Shown here one piece after another: positions 45,351 to 53,151 of a stretch of DNA of 64,000 nucleotides (position 1 is its first letter; each line of letters opens with the position of its first letter). Both the position numbers and the translations under genes were made by a program. Source of the DNA: Rivularia sp963920925 (lineage in GTDB: Bacteria > Cyanobacteriota > Cyanobacteriia > Cyanobacteriales > Nostocaceae); the NCBI RefSeq assembly GCF_963920925.1, contig NZ_CAWUDI010000038.1, forward strand, positions 17,358-81,357. The letters are read 5' to 3'. Under the pieces are notes generated by a model. That model made no database searches. It had not been told where the DNA came from and was given only the letters and a program-made list of their open reading frames with translations.

Positions 45351-45764
45351 AGGATTTTTTTTAGAAGGGAATGGGGAATAGGGATATCTGTTTGTTTACA
45401 GAAAGCATCCGTTGTGGAAAATGCAGCTATTGGTATAAATTATTAAAACTATAATTTCCTGTACAGTAAAAATTGTTATATATGCGGTTTCTGTTATAAC
45501 TGTTTTTACTGACTTTGGCGAGTTTTTTTATTAAATAGAAGTGATGACTATAGCAGTTTTTCGGTAAAAAAGGTCTATAGCCGGAAAAATTCCGAAATTG
45601 AAAGCTTGAATACCCCTCTCCCCCTTAATAAGGCTATCGTGTACACACAAATCCGCCGGGGGTTGCAAACCCCCGTCTAATAGCAAAAGTCGTCTTAAGA
45701 CGACTAAAAAACCGCCTCCCGCATTAAATATGCCGGAGTGTCAATTCAGTCCTATTTATCTCAC
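45351..45764. other. Intergenic region upstream of the cyclase gene
   Basis: AT-rich sequence that should hold the cyclase promoter. It includes a TATGCGGTTTCTGTTATAACTGTTTTTACTGA stretch, described here only in part, also present near 40515-40550 beside the kinase gene, so the two cluster genes share an upstream element. A TACCCCTCTCCCCCTT repeat scrap is at about 45611. Confidence 0.45.
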
Positions 45765-45933
45765 ATCTTGCACCATTCTCAACAACCGCCTTGGAATAAA
45801 TTCCCAGGCTCATACACAAAGTCTGATAAATCAGACTGGGCAAGGATTTTAGTGCGTTTTAACGTACTTTGTATATTAGCCTTGAAATTTATTTCAAGGC
45901 GGGTATTTGGACTTAACGACAATGGTGCAAGAT
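45765..45933. repeat. Multi-hairpin MITE, ATCTTGCACCATT ends (copy C)
   Basis: The best-preserved copy, 169 bases, with matching ends ATCTTGCACCATT / AATGGTGCAAGAT. Inside, four small hairpins follow each other (including AGTCTGATAAATCAGACT and GCCTTGAAATTTATTTCAAGGC). A 96-codon frame across it is not a gene. Copies A and B are at 16615 and 22119. Confidence 0.85.
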
Positions 45934-46164
45934 ATCAGATTTATAGGACTTTCGCTCCACCGCCAGGGACTTGCAGTCCCTGGCGAGTAATGATTTTGAC
46001 TAATTATGTATACACCGTAGCTTACTAAGGAGAGGGGAAGGGGTAAGGTTATTCCCGATCAAATAGTTGATATTTCCGGATATTCAAGCCATAACTGTAT
46101 AAGTTTAATTGTATATCTATGTGTGAGATATAAGGTTGTTCCAAAATAACATAAGTAAGATACT

Positions 46165-47310
46165 GTGATTCCTATAAGTCAGCTACACTATTTTTTACAC
46201 TACCGGAAATTTTTTCTAATTGTTGCACTTGCTGTTACCGCAGTTGCTCAAATCACTCCGGCTCAAGCTACTGAATTTAAAGAAAATACCAATACACTCG
46301 AAACTCTAAAGTTAGATAACGTAAATTCTAAAAGTATCGCTGCTGATGATTTGCTTCAAAACAGAAAATCTCTGAAAAAAGAATTATCTGACAATCTTCA
46401 ACAAGCTACTCTGATCAATCGGCTAAAGGCTAGTAAGCTTAATTCTACAATTCCAGTTTCTCAAAATATCTCAGAGCCGGAATTTTTGACATCAGATAAA
46501 CTTACAGATGTTAACCGGGTAAATACTGAAATAAACCCAACTGATAATAACTTATTACAAGCACAGAATACATCGGAACAAGATGTAGAGAAAATAATCA
46601 ATCAGCTAGATGCAGTAAAAGATATTGAAATCCCCTCATTCTTTTACTCACCGGGTTTTAGCATATATGTTCCTACTGGTTTCGGTGGCGATCGCAATAC
46701 TGGTTTTGTCAGCGCTAGCTATCAAGAAAGAGGTCGTTTTTCTGACGATGATGATGTGGGATTAGGCTTTGGTGTTGGTTTGGGTGATTCTCGAAAATCC
46801 GTAGGTGTCGAACTTTCTTACACCTTAGCTAGTTTCGGACGCAATCGCGATTTTGGTAGCGGTGGTTTTAACGTTAAAGTACATCGTCAGTTACCAAATG
46901 ACTGGGGTGTAGCCGTCGGTTGGAACGGTTTTCTGAATATCGGGGATGAAAATAACTTTGAACAATCTCTCTACGGAGTTGCTACCAAAATTATTCGCAC
47001 TCAGGAAAAACTGGAAAAACCTTTTAGCCGAGTAGCTGTGACTCTTGGTGTAGGTGGAGGACAATTTCGGACTGAAGAAGCGGTATTTGATGGTGACGAT
47101 GAAATAAGCGTATTTGGTAGCGTAGCAGTTCGAGCAGTTAAATCAGCCAGCATCATAGCCGAATGGACTGGACAAGATTTAGGTGTAGGAGTCAGCGTTG
47201 CACCATTCCCCAATATTCCTTTAGTTATCACCCCAGCTTTGCGAGATATAACTGGTGCTGGTGATGGTACCAGGTTTGTTGTCGGTACTGGCTTTTCCTT
47301 TAAATTTTGA
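46165..47310 (+). CDS. Exported, outer-membrane-like protein (unknown)
   Basis: A 381-residue protein from a GTG start. The N-terminus LVIV-type hydrophobic segment (FFLIVALAVTAVAQITPAQA) is a signal peptide with an AQA site. Residues 35-165 are low-complexity, charged and Gln/Asn-rich; residues about 170-381 are Gly-rich, alternating-hydrophobic strands that end in FVVGTGFSFKF, the C-terminal Phe typical of outer-membrane beta-barrels. It may be an outer membrane protein or adhesin. It lies between the cyclase and leader-peptidase genes but has no sequence link to peptide maturation; export of a product is speculative. Confidence 0.6.
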   Translation: MIPISQLHYFLHYRKFFLIVALAVTAVAQITPAQATEFKENTNTLETLKLDNVNSKSIAADDLLQNRKSLKKELSDNLQQATLINRLKASKLNSTIPVSQNISEPEFLTSDKLTDVNRVNTEINPTDNNLLQAQNTSEQDVEKIINQLDAVKDIEIPSFFYSPGFSIYVPTGFGGDRNTGFVSASYQERGRFSDDDDVGLGFGVGLGDSRKSVGVELSYTLASFGRNRDFGSGGFNVKVHRQLPNDWGVAVGWNGFLNIGDENNFEQSLYGVATKIIRTQEKLEKPFSRVAVTLGVGGGQFRTEEAVFDGDDEISVFGSVAVRAVKSASIIAEWTGQDLGVGVSVAPFPNIPLVITPALRDITGAGDGTRFVVGTGFSFKF

Positions 47311-47322
47311 GGAAAATAAAAA

Positions 47323-47365
47323 CATAGGGAATTTGAGATGTTGTTAAAACACCAAATTCTCTATG
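47323..47365. terminator. Hairpin between two exported-protein genes
   Basis: A 13-base stem with one G-T wobble, CATAGGGAATTTG / CAAATTCTCTATG, loop about 17 bases. It starts 13 bases after the upstream stop. It may end the first transcript or stabilise the second; no U-run is on the plus strand. Confidence 0.45.
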
Positions 47366-47396
47366 AAAAATTAACACCATTTAAAAGGATTATAAT

Positions 47397-47798
47397 TTGA
47401 TGAAAAAGAATATACTGCTTAATTTAATTGCAGGTGCAACTGTCGCTGTGAGTGGATTAATTTCTATTCCCGCTCATGCTCAAAATAATCAGTCAGATGT
47501 GACGGGAAATAATGTTTTTAATAATCCCGTTCCAGTGAATAATCAATCGGATGTTACGGGAACTAATGTTTTTAATAACAATCTACCTTATTTCTTTGAA
47601 GGGAATACAGTTAGTAAAGAAACCGTAGCCCAAGCCGAACAACTTTCGCAACAATTAAGGGATGCTTATCGCAGTTGTAACGCTGGTGAAGGTTGTGTGG
47701 AGTTTAATAATTTGCTGCAACAATCTAATACATTTTTGGGCAATCTTAACCAACAAGTAGAAGCTGTTGGAAATAGTCAAGGTAATCGGGCTTGGTAA
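47397..47798 (+). CDS. Small secreted protein with NNQSDVTG repeat
   Basis: A 133-residue protein with a signal peptide (KKNILLNLIAGATVAVSG, cleavage near AHA-QNN). The mature N-terminus has two near-identical blocks NNQSDVTGNNVFNN and NNQSDVTGTNVFNN, separated by a few residues. The C-terminal half is helical and has two Cys (RSCNAGEGCVEF), suggesting a disulfide. Unknown family; the duplicated Asn/Gln/Asp-rich motif might bind metal or saccharide, an untested idea. It is 86 bases after the outer-membrane-like protein gene. Confidence 0.6.
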   Translation: MMKKNILLNLIAGATVAVSGLISIPAHAQNNQSDVTGNNVFNNPVPVNNQSDVTGTNVFNNNLPYFFEGNTVSKETVAQAEQLSQQLRDAYRSCNAGEGCVEFNNLLQQSNTFLGNLNQQVEAVGNSQGNRAW

Positions 47799-47856
47799 GA
47801 GTTTTTTTTAATCTGGCGAATATATAGCAGTTTTCATGTAGGTGCAATACATTTTT

Positions 47857-47944
47857 GACCTCTCTCCAAACCTCTCTCCTAAAAGGAGAGAGGCTTTTAT
47901 TCTTACTCCCCTTCCCTGGTAGGGAAGGGGCTGGGGGTTAGGTC
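47857..47944. repeat. Composite two-hairpin element (intergenic copy)
   Basis: Two palindromes in series: CCTCTCTCCTAAAAGGAGAGAGG and CCCCTTCCCTGGTAGGGAAGGGG, framed by GACCTCTCTCC and GGGGGTTAGGTC. The reverse-complement arrangement, nearly the same over about 90 bases, is at 53783-53886 inside a coding gene. Confidence 0.85.
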
Positions 47945-47954
47945 TTTATTGGAC

Positions 47955-49715
47955 TCAACGAAAATTTATTTTTAAATACGGATTCAAAAACTTCAACCCC
48001 AAACGAATCGGTCTAACGAAATAATATAAAATATATAAAAATCCAGGCAGAGAAACATATTCTAAATCATTTGAATTTGGTTTGAATATATAGCTAAATA
48101 AATGCCCAACTAAATATCTATTATGCTTCCCGAAAAACTTAGAACGCTCCAGCAACATCAAAGCCCTCAAAACAAATCCATATAGTCCCTGGATAAATCC
48201 CCGTTCAAAGATTCCAAATAGTTGAGATTGCTTATCATCCTTAGAAAACAATTGCTCTACAACACAATCTAAATATAAATTAACTATCAAATCACTTGCT
48301 ATTTTCTGCTTTATTTCTACTGGAATTTTTACTTGTAAAAGCCTATTTGCGATACCTAAGCCAAACAATAACAATCTTTCACTATGTAAATCTTGAGCTT
48401 GCTTGATAACAACTTTCCAATCTAACTTTTGATTGTTAATCAGTTGAGCTATATCGTAGACTTGCTTGAGCTTTTCTTGTCGGTAGTGAGCATCTTTAAC
48501 GATTTGAAGACACAGAATTAATAGCGAATCTTCGGTAGAAAGATTAGTTAATTGTTGATTTAAAATAGATACGGTTTCGCAACGCTGCCAAAGTTGCTCA
48601 AAATCAACTCGGTAAGGAAAGCAGGAAGGAGCTAATTGCCAATGAATATCAATATGAATGCTATCATCTTTATTGGTAAAAACTTGTCCCCAGGGTTGTA
48701 ATTCGTTACGGGGTTGATAACCTTGAGTATTTAACAAATCCGTAACTTTGGGAAAGTCTTGTTGTTTGATAATTAAATCAATATCGCAGAATTCCCGTTT
48801 CGTTAAATTTTGATCAGCAGAAGCAGCGAGTACAGCACCTTTGAACGGAATTACTTTGATGTTATTGTTCGAGAACAATTTGATAATTTGACAAAGTTTT
48901 TTACTTAGAAAAAGATTGCGAGCGGTTTTAATTTGAGAATATGCTTGTAGCTGAGGTTGGATTTTTTTAGAAATGCTTTCGGGATAATATTTGACCAAAT
49001 TTTGATATAGCAGAAGAAAAACTCCGTGCTGACATGCTTGTTTTAATAGATAATCCCAATCAATATCTTTTTGCAGTAAGCTTTCTATACGTTGGGATTT
49101 AGCTGTATCGGTGTGGATGTTAGTACAGCAAAGCAATATTTCTATTTCTGGCTGATATGTAGGGAGTTGGGTGCCCAGATTGGAAGGTAGTGATAAATTT
49201 AGATTCTCGAAGCTTACAAAATGTTGCTTTACAAATTGGCGATCGCCAACAACATAACCTTGATATTCCACCCAAGCATGAGCCTGAAACTCTCCTGCAT
49301 TAAACCTCGTACCGATTTGCAATTCTGTAACTATCCTAGAGCGCTGTAACAAAAACCATAGCGCTAAGGATTTTCTCAAGCAGGTAGCCCATTTGTAATA
49401 TTTAGCCGCTATCTTCACCATCGAAGCTGTAGTCAGGATTTGCGAAGAAATCGAATCACCATTCAACCTCACCCCGCCTCCGGCACCCCTCTCCTTAGTA
49501 AGGAGAGGGGATGGGGTGAGGTTAAGTCCGTATTGCATCCAACTGAAAACTGTTATATTCCTCAAAAGAGAATAAGTACGCTTGAATCCCCAAAGATTCA
49601 AAGATAAATGAATCAAGGGAAGTAATATCAAAGCTTGAAGAAGTTGGTAGCGTTGATAAAGTGAAAATTTTCTCCAAGTGCGGGTTTTTTGAATTATTGA
49701 AGTTAATGTGGTCAT
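47955..49715 (-). CDS. Lasso leader peptidase (B2, transglutaminase-like) fused to nucleotidyltransferase
   Basis: A 586-residue fusion. The first ~180 residues match the Transglut_core3 fold of lasso B2 proteins: WATCLRKSLALWFLLQRSRI (Cys near 112) and FQAHAWVEYQGYVVGD (His near 145, Asp near 155) form the triad. From about 240 the C-terminal domain matches NTP_transf_5-type nucleotidyltransferases: IKVIPFKGAVLAASA and EFCDIDLIIKQQDF, then DIHWQLAP. Related nucleotidyltransferases modify the phosphorylated C-terminal Ser of lasso peptides (pseudomycoidin). Residues about 65-84 (NLTPSPLLTKERGAGGGVRL) come from a palindromic repeat inserted in frame. Separate B2 and NTase genes are the norm, so the fusion is notable. 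Confidence 0.83.
   Translation of the reverse strand: MTTLTSIIQKTRTWRKFSLYQRYQLLQALILLPLIHLSLNLWGFKRTYSLLRNITVFSWMQYGLNLTPSPLLTKERGAGGGVRLNGDSISSQILTTASMVKIAAKYYKWATCLRKSLALWFLLQRSRIVTELQIGTRFNAGEFQAHAWVEYQGYVVGDRQFVKQHFVSFENLNLSLPSNLGTQLPTYQPEIEILLCCTNIHTDTAKSQRIESLLQKDIDWDYLLKQACQHGVFLLLYQNLVKYYPESISKKIQPQLQAYSQIKTARNLFLSKKLCQIIKLFSNNNIKVIPFKGAVLAASADQNLTKREFCDIDLIIKQQDFPKVTDLLNTQGYQPRNELQPWGQVFTNKDDSIHIDIHWQLAPSCFPYRVDFEQLWQRCETVSILNQQLTNLSTEDSLLILCLQIVKDAHYRQEKLKQVYDIAQLINNQKLDWKVVIKQAQDLHSERLLLFGLGIANRLLQVKIPVEIKQKIASDLIVNLYLDCVVEQLFSKDDKQSQLFGIFERGFIQGLYGFVLRALMLLERSKFFGKHNRYLVGHLFSYIFKPNSNDLEYVSLPGFLYILYYFVRPIRLGLKFLNPYLKINFR
49465..49522. repeat. Palindromic repeat inserted in frame in the B2-NTase gene
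   Basis: AACCTCACCCCGCCTCC ... ATGGGGTGAGGTT with a central CCTCTCCTTAGTAAGGAGAGG palindrome. It adds about 20 residues at position 65-84 and does not break the frame. A related sequence is at 25890-25960. Confidence 0.85.
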
Positions 49716-49905
49716 TTGTATATTTTTGATTGTACTTGGGTATTAATTATGAACTTTTTACCCTATTCCTCTACTTCAAACTGTAACCGCTAAAATTGAG
49801 CATCAACAGGTTTTTTAGACTTGCTATGCTTTAAAATATTAGACAGTCAGGGGTAAGGATTGTCATATTACTAACTCAATTGCTATAGAAATTAATCGGC
49901 GTTAA

Positions 49906-50712
49906 ATGAATATCATAATTAAGAAGTCGGAATCATTAATGCGTTACTTAATGGTTCATCATTTATCTGAAGTGATACCTTTATATATTGTCAATGAGTA
50001 TCCGAAGTCTGGTGGTACTTGGGTGAGTCAAATGCTAGCTAGGGCATTAAATGTACCATTTCCTAGAAATAGTTTTCCCACACTTCGCTCATCAATAATG
50101 CAAGGACATTATCTGAACCCTTCAGGTATGAAAAATATTGTAGTGGTTTGGCGAGATGGACGAGATACTATGGTTTCTTGGTACTATCATTGTCTTTTCA
50201 AGCACGATTGTGGAAAAAATGCAGCTTTGGTAGATATTGTTAGCAATGATTTACAGTTCAAAGATCCAGGAGATATCCGTAATAATTTACCTGTTTTTAT
50301 TGAATACAGTTTTACAAAGCAAAGACATCCACGTTTTTCCTGGACAGATTTTGTTCATCAATGGTATCAGCATCCAGGAATTGTAAGCGTTCATTACGAA
50401 TCTCTTCATCAAAATGCTGTTAGTCAATTACAAAGGGTTGTTTGGGAACTCACTGGTAAAGATTTAGAAGTAGAAAAAGCAGCAAAAATAGTTGAAGAAT
50501 TTTCCTTTGTTAGACAATCTGGAAGAAAGCCAGGTGAAGTAAAAATAAACAGTTTTTTACGAAAAGGCGTAGTTGGAGATTGGGAAAATAACTTTAGTCA
50601 AGAAGCTTGTGAAGTCTTTAATTATTTTGCCGGAAATGAGTTGATTACCCTTGGTTATGAAAATGATACAACATGGCTTAATTCTGAAGAAATAAAAATA
50701 GCTACAAAGTAA
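49906..50712 (+). CDS. Sulfotransferase (PAPS-dependent)
   Basis: A 268-residue protein with the 5'-phosphosulfate loop VNEYPKSGGTWVSQMLA near residue 30 and the 3'-phosphate block VVVWRDGRDTMVSWYYH near residue 83; both PAPS-binding motifs are intact. A C-terminal GVVGDWENNF block near residue 220 is typical of cytosolic-type sulfotransferases. It is divergent from the B2-NTase gene with a 190-base spacer and is likely part of the same system. It could sulfate the lasso-like peptide or a polysaccharide; both possibilities remain open because polysaccharide genes lie downstream. Confidence 0.83.
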   Translation: MNIIIKKSESLMRYLMVHHLSEVIPLYIVNEYPKSGGTWVSQMLARALNVPFPRNSFPTLRSSIMQGHYLNPSGMKNIVVVWRDGRDTMVSWYYHCLFKHDCGKNAALVDIVSNDLQFKDPGDIRNNLPVFIEYSFTKQRHPRFSWTDFVHQWYQHPGIVSVHYESLHQNAVSQLQRVVWELTGKDLEVEKAAKIVEEFSFVRQSGRKPGEVKINSFLRKGVVGDWENNFSQEACEVFNYFAGNELITLGYENDTTWLNSEEIKIATK

Positions 50713-50777
50713 TTTATTTAAAATTAATTACCATGAGAATTTTAATTTTTAATTCTATTATTCCTTATTCCCTACTA

Positions 50778-51044
50778 TCAAGGAAAATATCTGTAAATAT
50801 CTTTTCTTTGCAAAGCTCGGATAAAAATAATTACATCATCAACAATTGTCAATCCTATTCTATAATCCCCAACTCTAATACGATAATAGTCACCATCGGC
50901 TTTGAGTTTTTTTAGATTATTGATTTCTCCGATATTTTCAGCATTTTCAACTTCTTCTATCGCTGCTTGTATTCTTTGCAGCAAAGTTTCATCTCTAATT
51001 TTTCTCAAATCTTTTTCAAAACTCTTCCTGAACTCAACATTCAT
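50778..51044 (-). CDS. RelE/ParE-type toxin
   Basis: An 88-residue protein with the RelE fold pattern MNVEFRKSFEKDLRKIRDE, LKADGDYYRIRVGDYRIGL and a C-terminal ALQRKDIYRYF. The usual basic residues (Arg in YYRIRVGDYR and Arg in RKDIYR) are present, so it looks functional. It overlaps the upstream antitoxin gene by 4 bases, giving a coupled pair in which the antitoxin is made first. Confidence 0.85.
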   Translation of the reverse strand: MNVEFRKSFEKDLRKIRDETLLQRIQAAIEEVENAENIGEINNLKKLKADGDYYRIRVGDYRIGLTIVDDVIIFIRALQRKDIYRYFP

Positions 51045-51253
51045 GCTTTATTTTTTAAAATATTAAAAATTGTTTCTCTACTAACCGGCTCTGTATTTTC
51101 ACCTTCTTTAATAGCTTTTTCTAAAGCAATATCTTCAATAATTTCTGCAAATAAGTCAGAAAATACTTCTTGATTTTCTCGAATCACTTCAACCAATGCT
51201 GTTTTAAATATCTGTTTAATTTTATCTTCGTCAAGATTAAGTTCCGCCATCAT
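51041..51253 (-). CDS. Antitoxin paired with RelE-type toxin
   Basis: A 70-residue acidic helical protein (NLDEDKIKQIFKTALVEVIR, then FSDLFAEIIEDIALEKAIKE). It ends RETIFNILKNKA and overlaps the toxin start by 4 bases. It is a cyanobacterial RelE-partner-type antitoxin by position and composition; no recognised DNA-binding motif is visible. A start two residues downstream (second Met) is also possible. Confidence 0.75.
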   Translation of the reverse strand: MMAELNLDEDKIKQIFKTALVEVIRENQEVFSDLFAEIIEDIALEKAIKEGENTEPVSRETIFNILKNKA

Positions 51254-51359
51254 AATTTATTGGATAAACTTTGAATTGATGTTAGCACGACTATTAGATT
51301 ATCTACCAAAACCACTTCGGAATTATTCCCCATCTAAGTTGAATCTATTTGTATCGTAA

Positions 51360-51450
51360 AGGAAAACACTCGTAGGATGTGCGTAAAGCATAACCCAACA
51401 AGTAAAAAATTGGTATTGTTGGGTTTTACTAACGTTCAACCCAACCTACC
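51360..51450. repeat. AGGTTGGGTT-type inverted repeat
   Basis: Arms GTAGGATGTGCGTAAAGCATAACCCAAC and GTTGGGTTTTACTAACG, then CAACCCAACCTACC, between two TA loci. Similar units are at 27450, 41690, 42490 and 52256. Confidence 0.6.
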
Positions 51451-51452
51451 AA

Positions 51453-51768
51453 CTAAAATTCTTCTTCTCCCAAGATAGTAGGAATATCTCGGCTAGCATG
51501 AATAATACGTACTACAGTTAGTAATTCTTCTGACACTAAATAAAAAATCAGATACTTTTCAAAACCTTTTATACCTTACGCAAACCTTGTAAACGAGGAT
51601 TATTTATATTGTAAAGACTGCCTAAACCAGAATTTTTAGCTAGCTTGGCAATAGTATTCCGTGCTGCATCAAAAAACTTTAAAGCTGCATCTGTATTATT
51701 TTGGGCAATATAGTTAAACTTTTCATCAATATCAATATTCGCTTGGGGAGTAATAAAAATCCGTAGTG
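51453..51768 (-). pseudogene. ParE-type toxin with a one-base frameshift
   Basis: The first frame reads TPQANIDIDEKFNYIAQNNT (ParE start) through NPRLQGLRKV, then a stop; one extra T at about 51570-51580 separates it from KGFEKYLIFYLVSEELLTVV and on to ILGEEEF and a stop at 51453. Removing that base gives a normal ParE of about 105 residues. The tail is the same as at 1606-1715. The 5' end adjoins the HPr-kinase fragment. No antitoxin gene is next to it. Confidence 0.75.
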
Positions 51769-52155
51769 TCAGTCACCGTAAAGTTGATTTACCGCAGATT
51801 TCCACAACCGCAGACGGGGATAACCAGGTTGAACTAAGAAGGAGTCACCACAGTCGGTAAGAACAGCTATGTCATCTGCTAAAATCGGATAACCTTGTTT
51901 TGCAAGTGCTGCGGCAGTAGTTGACTTACCAGCACCCTTTTCACCGATAATCGCAATGGCACAATTATCTACTTTAATAACGCTGCTGTGGAGACAAAGT
52001 TTTCCTTGCAACCGTAAAGCTGTACCAATAACGCAACCAAAGACTAAGGGCGACGCTTCGCGTATCGCGCATAACAAGAGCGATTTAAGAAAGAACAGAG
52101 TGAATTTCCACAAGAAAATCATTCCGAACCTTAGTTTTAGCAATTTCGCCACCAT
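51769..52155 (-). pseudogene. HPr-kinase-like protein, central fragment
   Basis: Residues of the frame match the kinase at 39479 in the P-loop region: LRLQGKLCLHSSVIKVDNCA, GEKGAGKSTTAAALAKQGYP and a capping box ILADDIAVL (the usual Asp-Asp). The match ends at KSAVNQLYGD, where the ParE remnant begins, and the N-terminus is scrambled after a repeat (REASPLVFGC), so both ends are lost. It shows that a second copy of the putative lasso kinase, with a more canonical capping motif, once existed. Confidence 0.78.
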
Positions 52156-52185
52156 TACTGCAATTTTTTCTGAGAGCGAACTTGG

Positions 52186-52255
52186 TATTCCTAATTATTC
52201 AAAAAATAAAATTAATTAAATCAACCATTTTCCGGTGATTGAGAATCAATAAGTT
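52186..52255. repeat. Relic of an Rpn-type gene 3' end
   Basis: On the minus strand this encodes LIDSQSPENG followed by a stop and the AATTATTCAAAAAATAAA tail that also follows the Rpn remnant at 1048-1488. A shorter match is at 32342-32402. It lies between the kinase fragment and the next TA pair. Confidence 0.6.
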
Positions 52256-52423
52256 AGTAGGTTGGGTTGAGCTTTACTAACGGGAGCCTCATTATTGAAA
52301 ATATACGATAAAGCTCAAACAACCTATAAAGCAAAACTCCCGTCAAGTGCCAGCTTTCGCGCTTAAACCGCCTCAGCTATAATACTATTGGGTTTAACAG
52401 TATTGCTTAACAATATTTGACTT

Positions 52424-52624
52424 ATGCTAATCCAGAAAATTGTCCAAGAACTGCAAGATATCCCCGAAGATAAACTAGCAGAACTTTATGACCTAATTCA
52501 TTACTTTCGATTAGGTTTAGATCGGGAACGTACACAACCCCGCACCCCTGGTTTGTTGAAAGGACAACTCAGTGATAGTTTCTTTGAACCACTGCCAGAA
52601 GAGGAACTCCAGCAATGGGAATGA
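52424..52624 (+). CDS. Antitoxin, DUF2281-like
   Basis: A 66-residue protein: QKIVQELQDIPEDKLAELYD helix pair, then HYFRLGLDRERTQPRTPGLL and SDSFFEPLPEEELQQWE, the usual C-terminal toxin-binding tail of cyanobacterial DUF2281 antitoxins. Its stop overlaps the ATG of the PIN toxin (ATGA), which indicates a coupled pair, though the toxin is broken. Confidence 0.8.
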   Translation: MLIQKIVQELQDIPEDKLAELYDLIHYFRLGLDRERTQPRTPGLLKGQLSDSFFEPLPEEELQQWE

Positions 52625-53010
52625 GTTACCTCGTCGATACCCATATTCTTTTATGGTGGCTCTTTGACGACTCAAAACTCGGTATTAACTGCCGATAAAT
52701 AATTCGCAACCAAGATAATCGCATCATTGTCAGTAGTGCTTCCGCTTGGGAAATTGCTACTAAATACCGTATCGGTAAACTACCTGAAGCCAAACAACTT
52801 GTTGAGGAATATTCCCAGATATTGCATCAAGCTAAATTTATCGAACTTGCTATCACTACAGTTCATGCGCTCAGAGCAGGAAATTTACCGATTGCCCATC
52901 GAGATCCCTTTGATAGGATGATTATGGCTCAGGCTGAACTTGAAAACTTGCCAGTTCTCACTTACGATGCAGCCTTCCAGACTGGACTGATTCAGGTAAT
53001 TGCTAATTAA
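52621..53010 (+). pseudogene. vapC: PIN-domain toxin (VapC-like) with in-frame stop
   Basis: The ATG at 52621 overlaps the antitoxin stop. The frame reads MSYLVDTHILLWWLFDDSKL and meets TAA at codon 26 (52696-52698), then continues in the same frame as IIRNQDNRIIVSSASAWEIA to HRDPFDRMIMAQAELENLPV and a stop at 53010. PIN acidic residues are kept on both sides. A single base change would restore it; a shorter frame starting at 52822 would lack the N-terminal Asp. Confidence 0.83.
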
Positions 53011-53151
53011 TATTTTTTTTCTACTAATTCTTTAACACCGGACAATTAGATCCTGACTAAGCCATAATCTTTGCAGGAAAAAACTTTTTCGCAATTAAAT
53101 TAAACTCAAGATACAGTATAAATACTTTACTTAATATATAACCTTCAGTAT

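Noticed and set aside
45738..46028. Ninety-six-codon plus-strand frame
   Set aside because: It lies inside the MITE at 45765-45933; a similar frame in copy A is on the other strand. Repeat translation.
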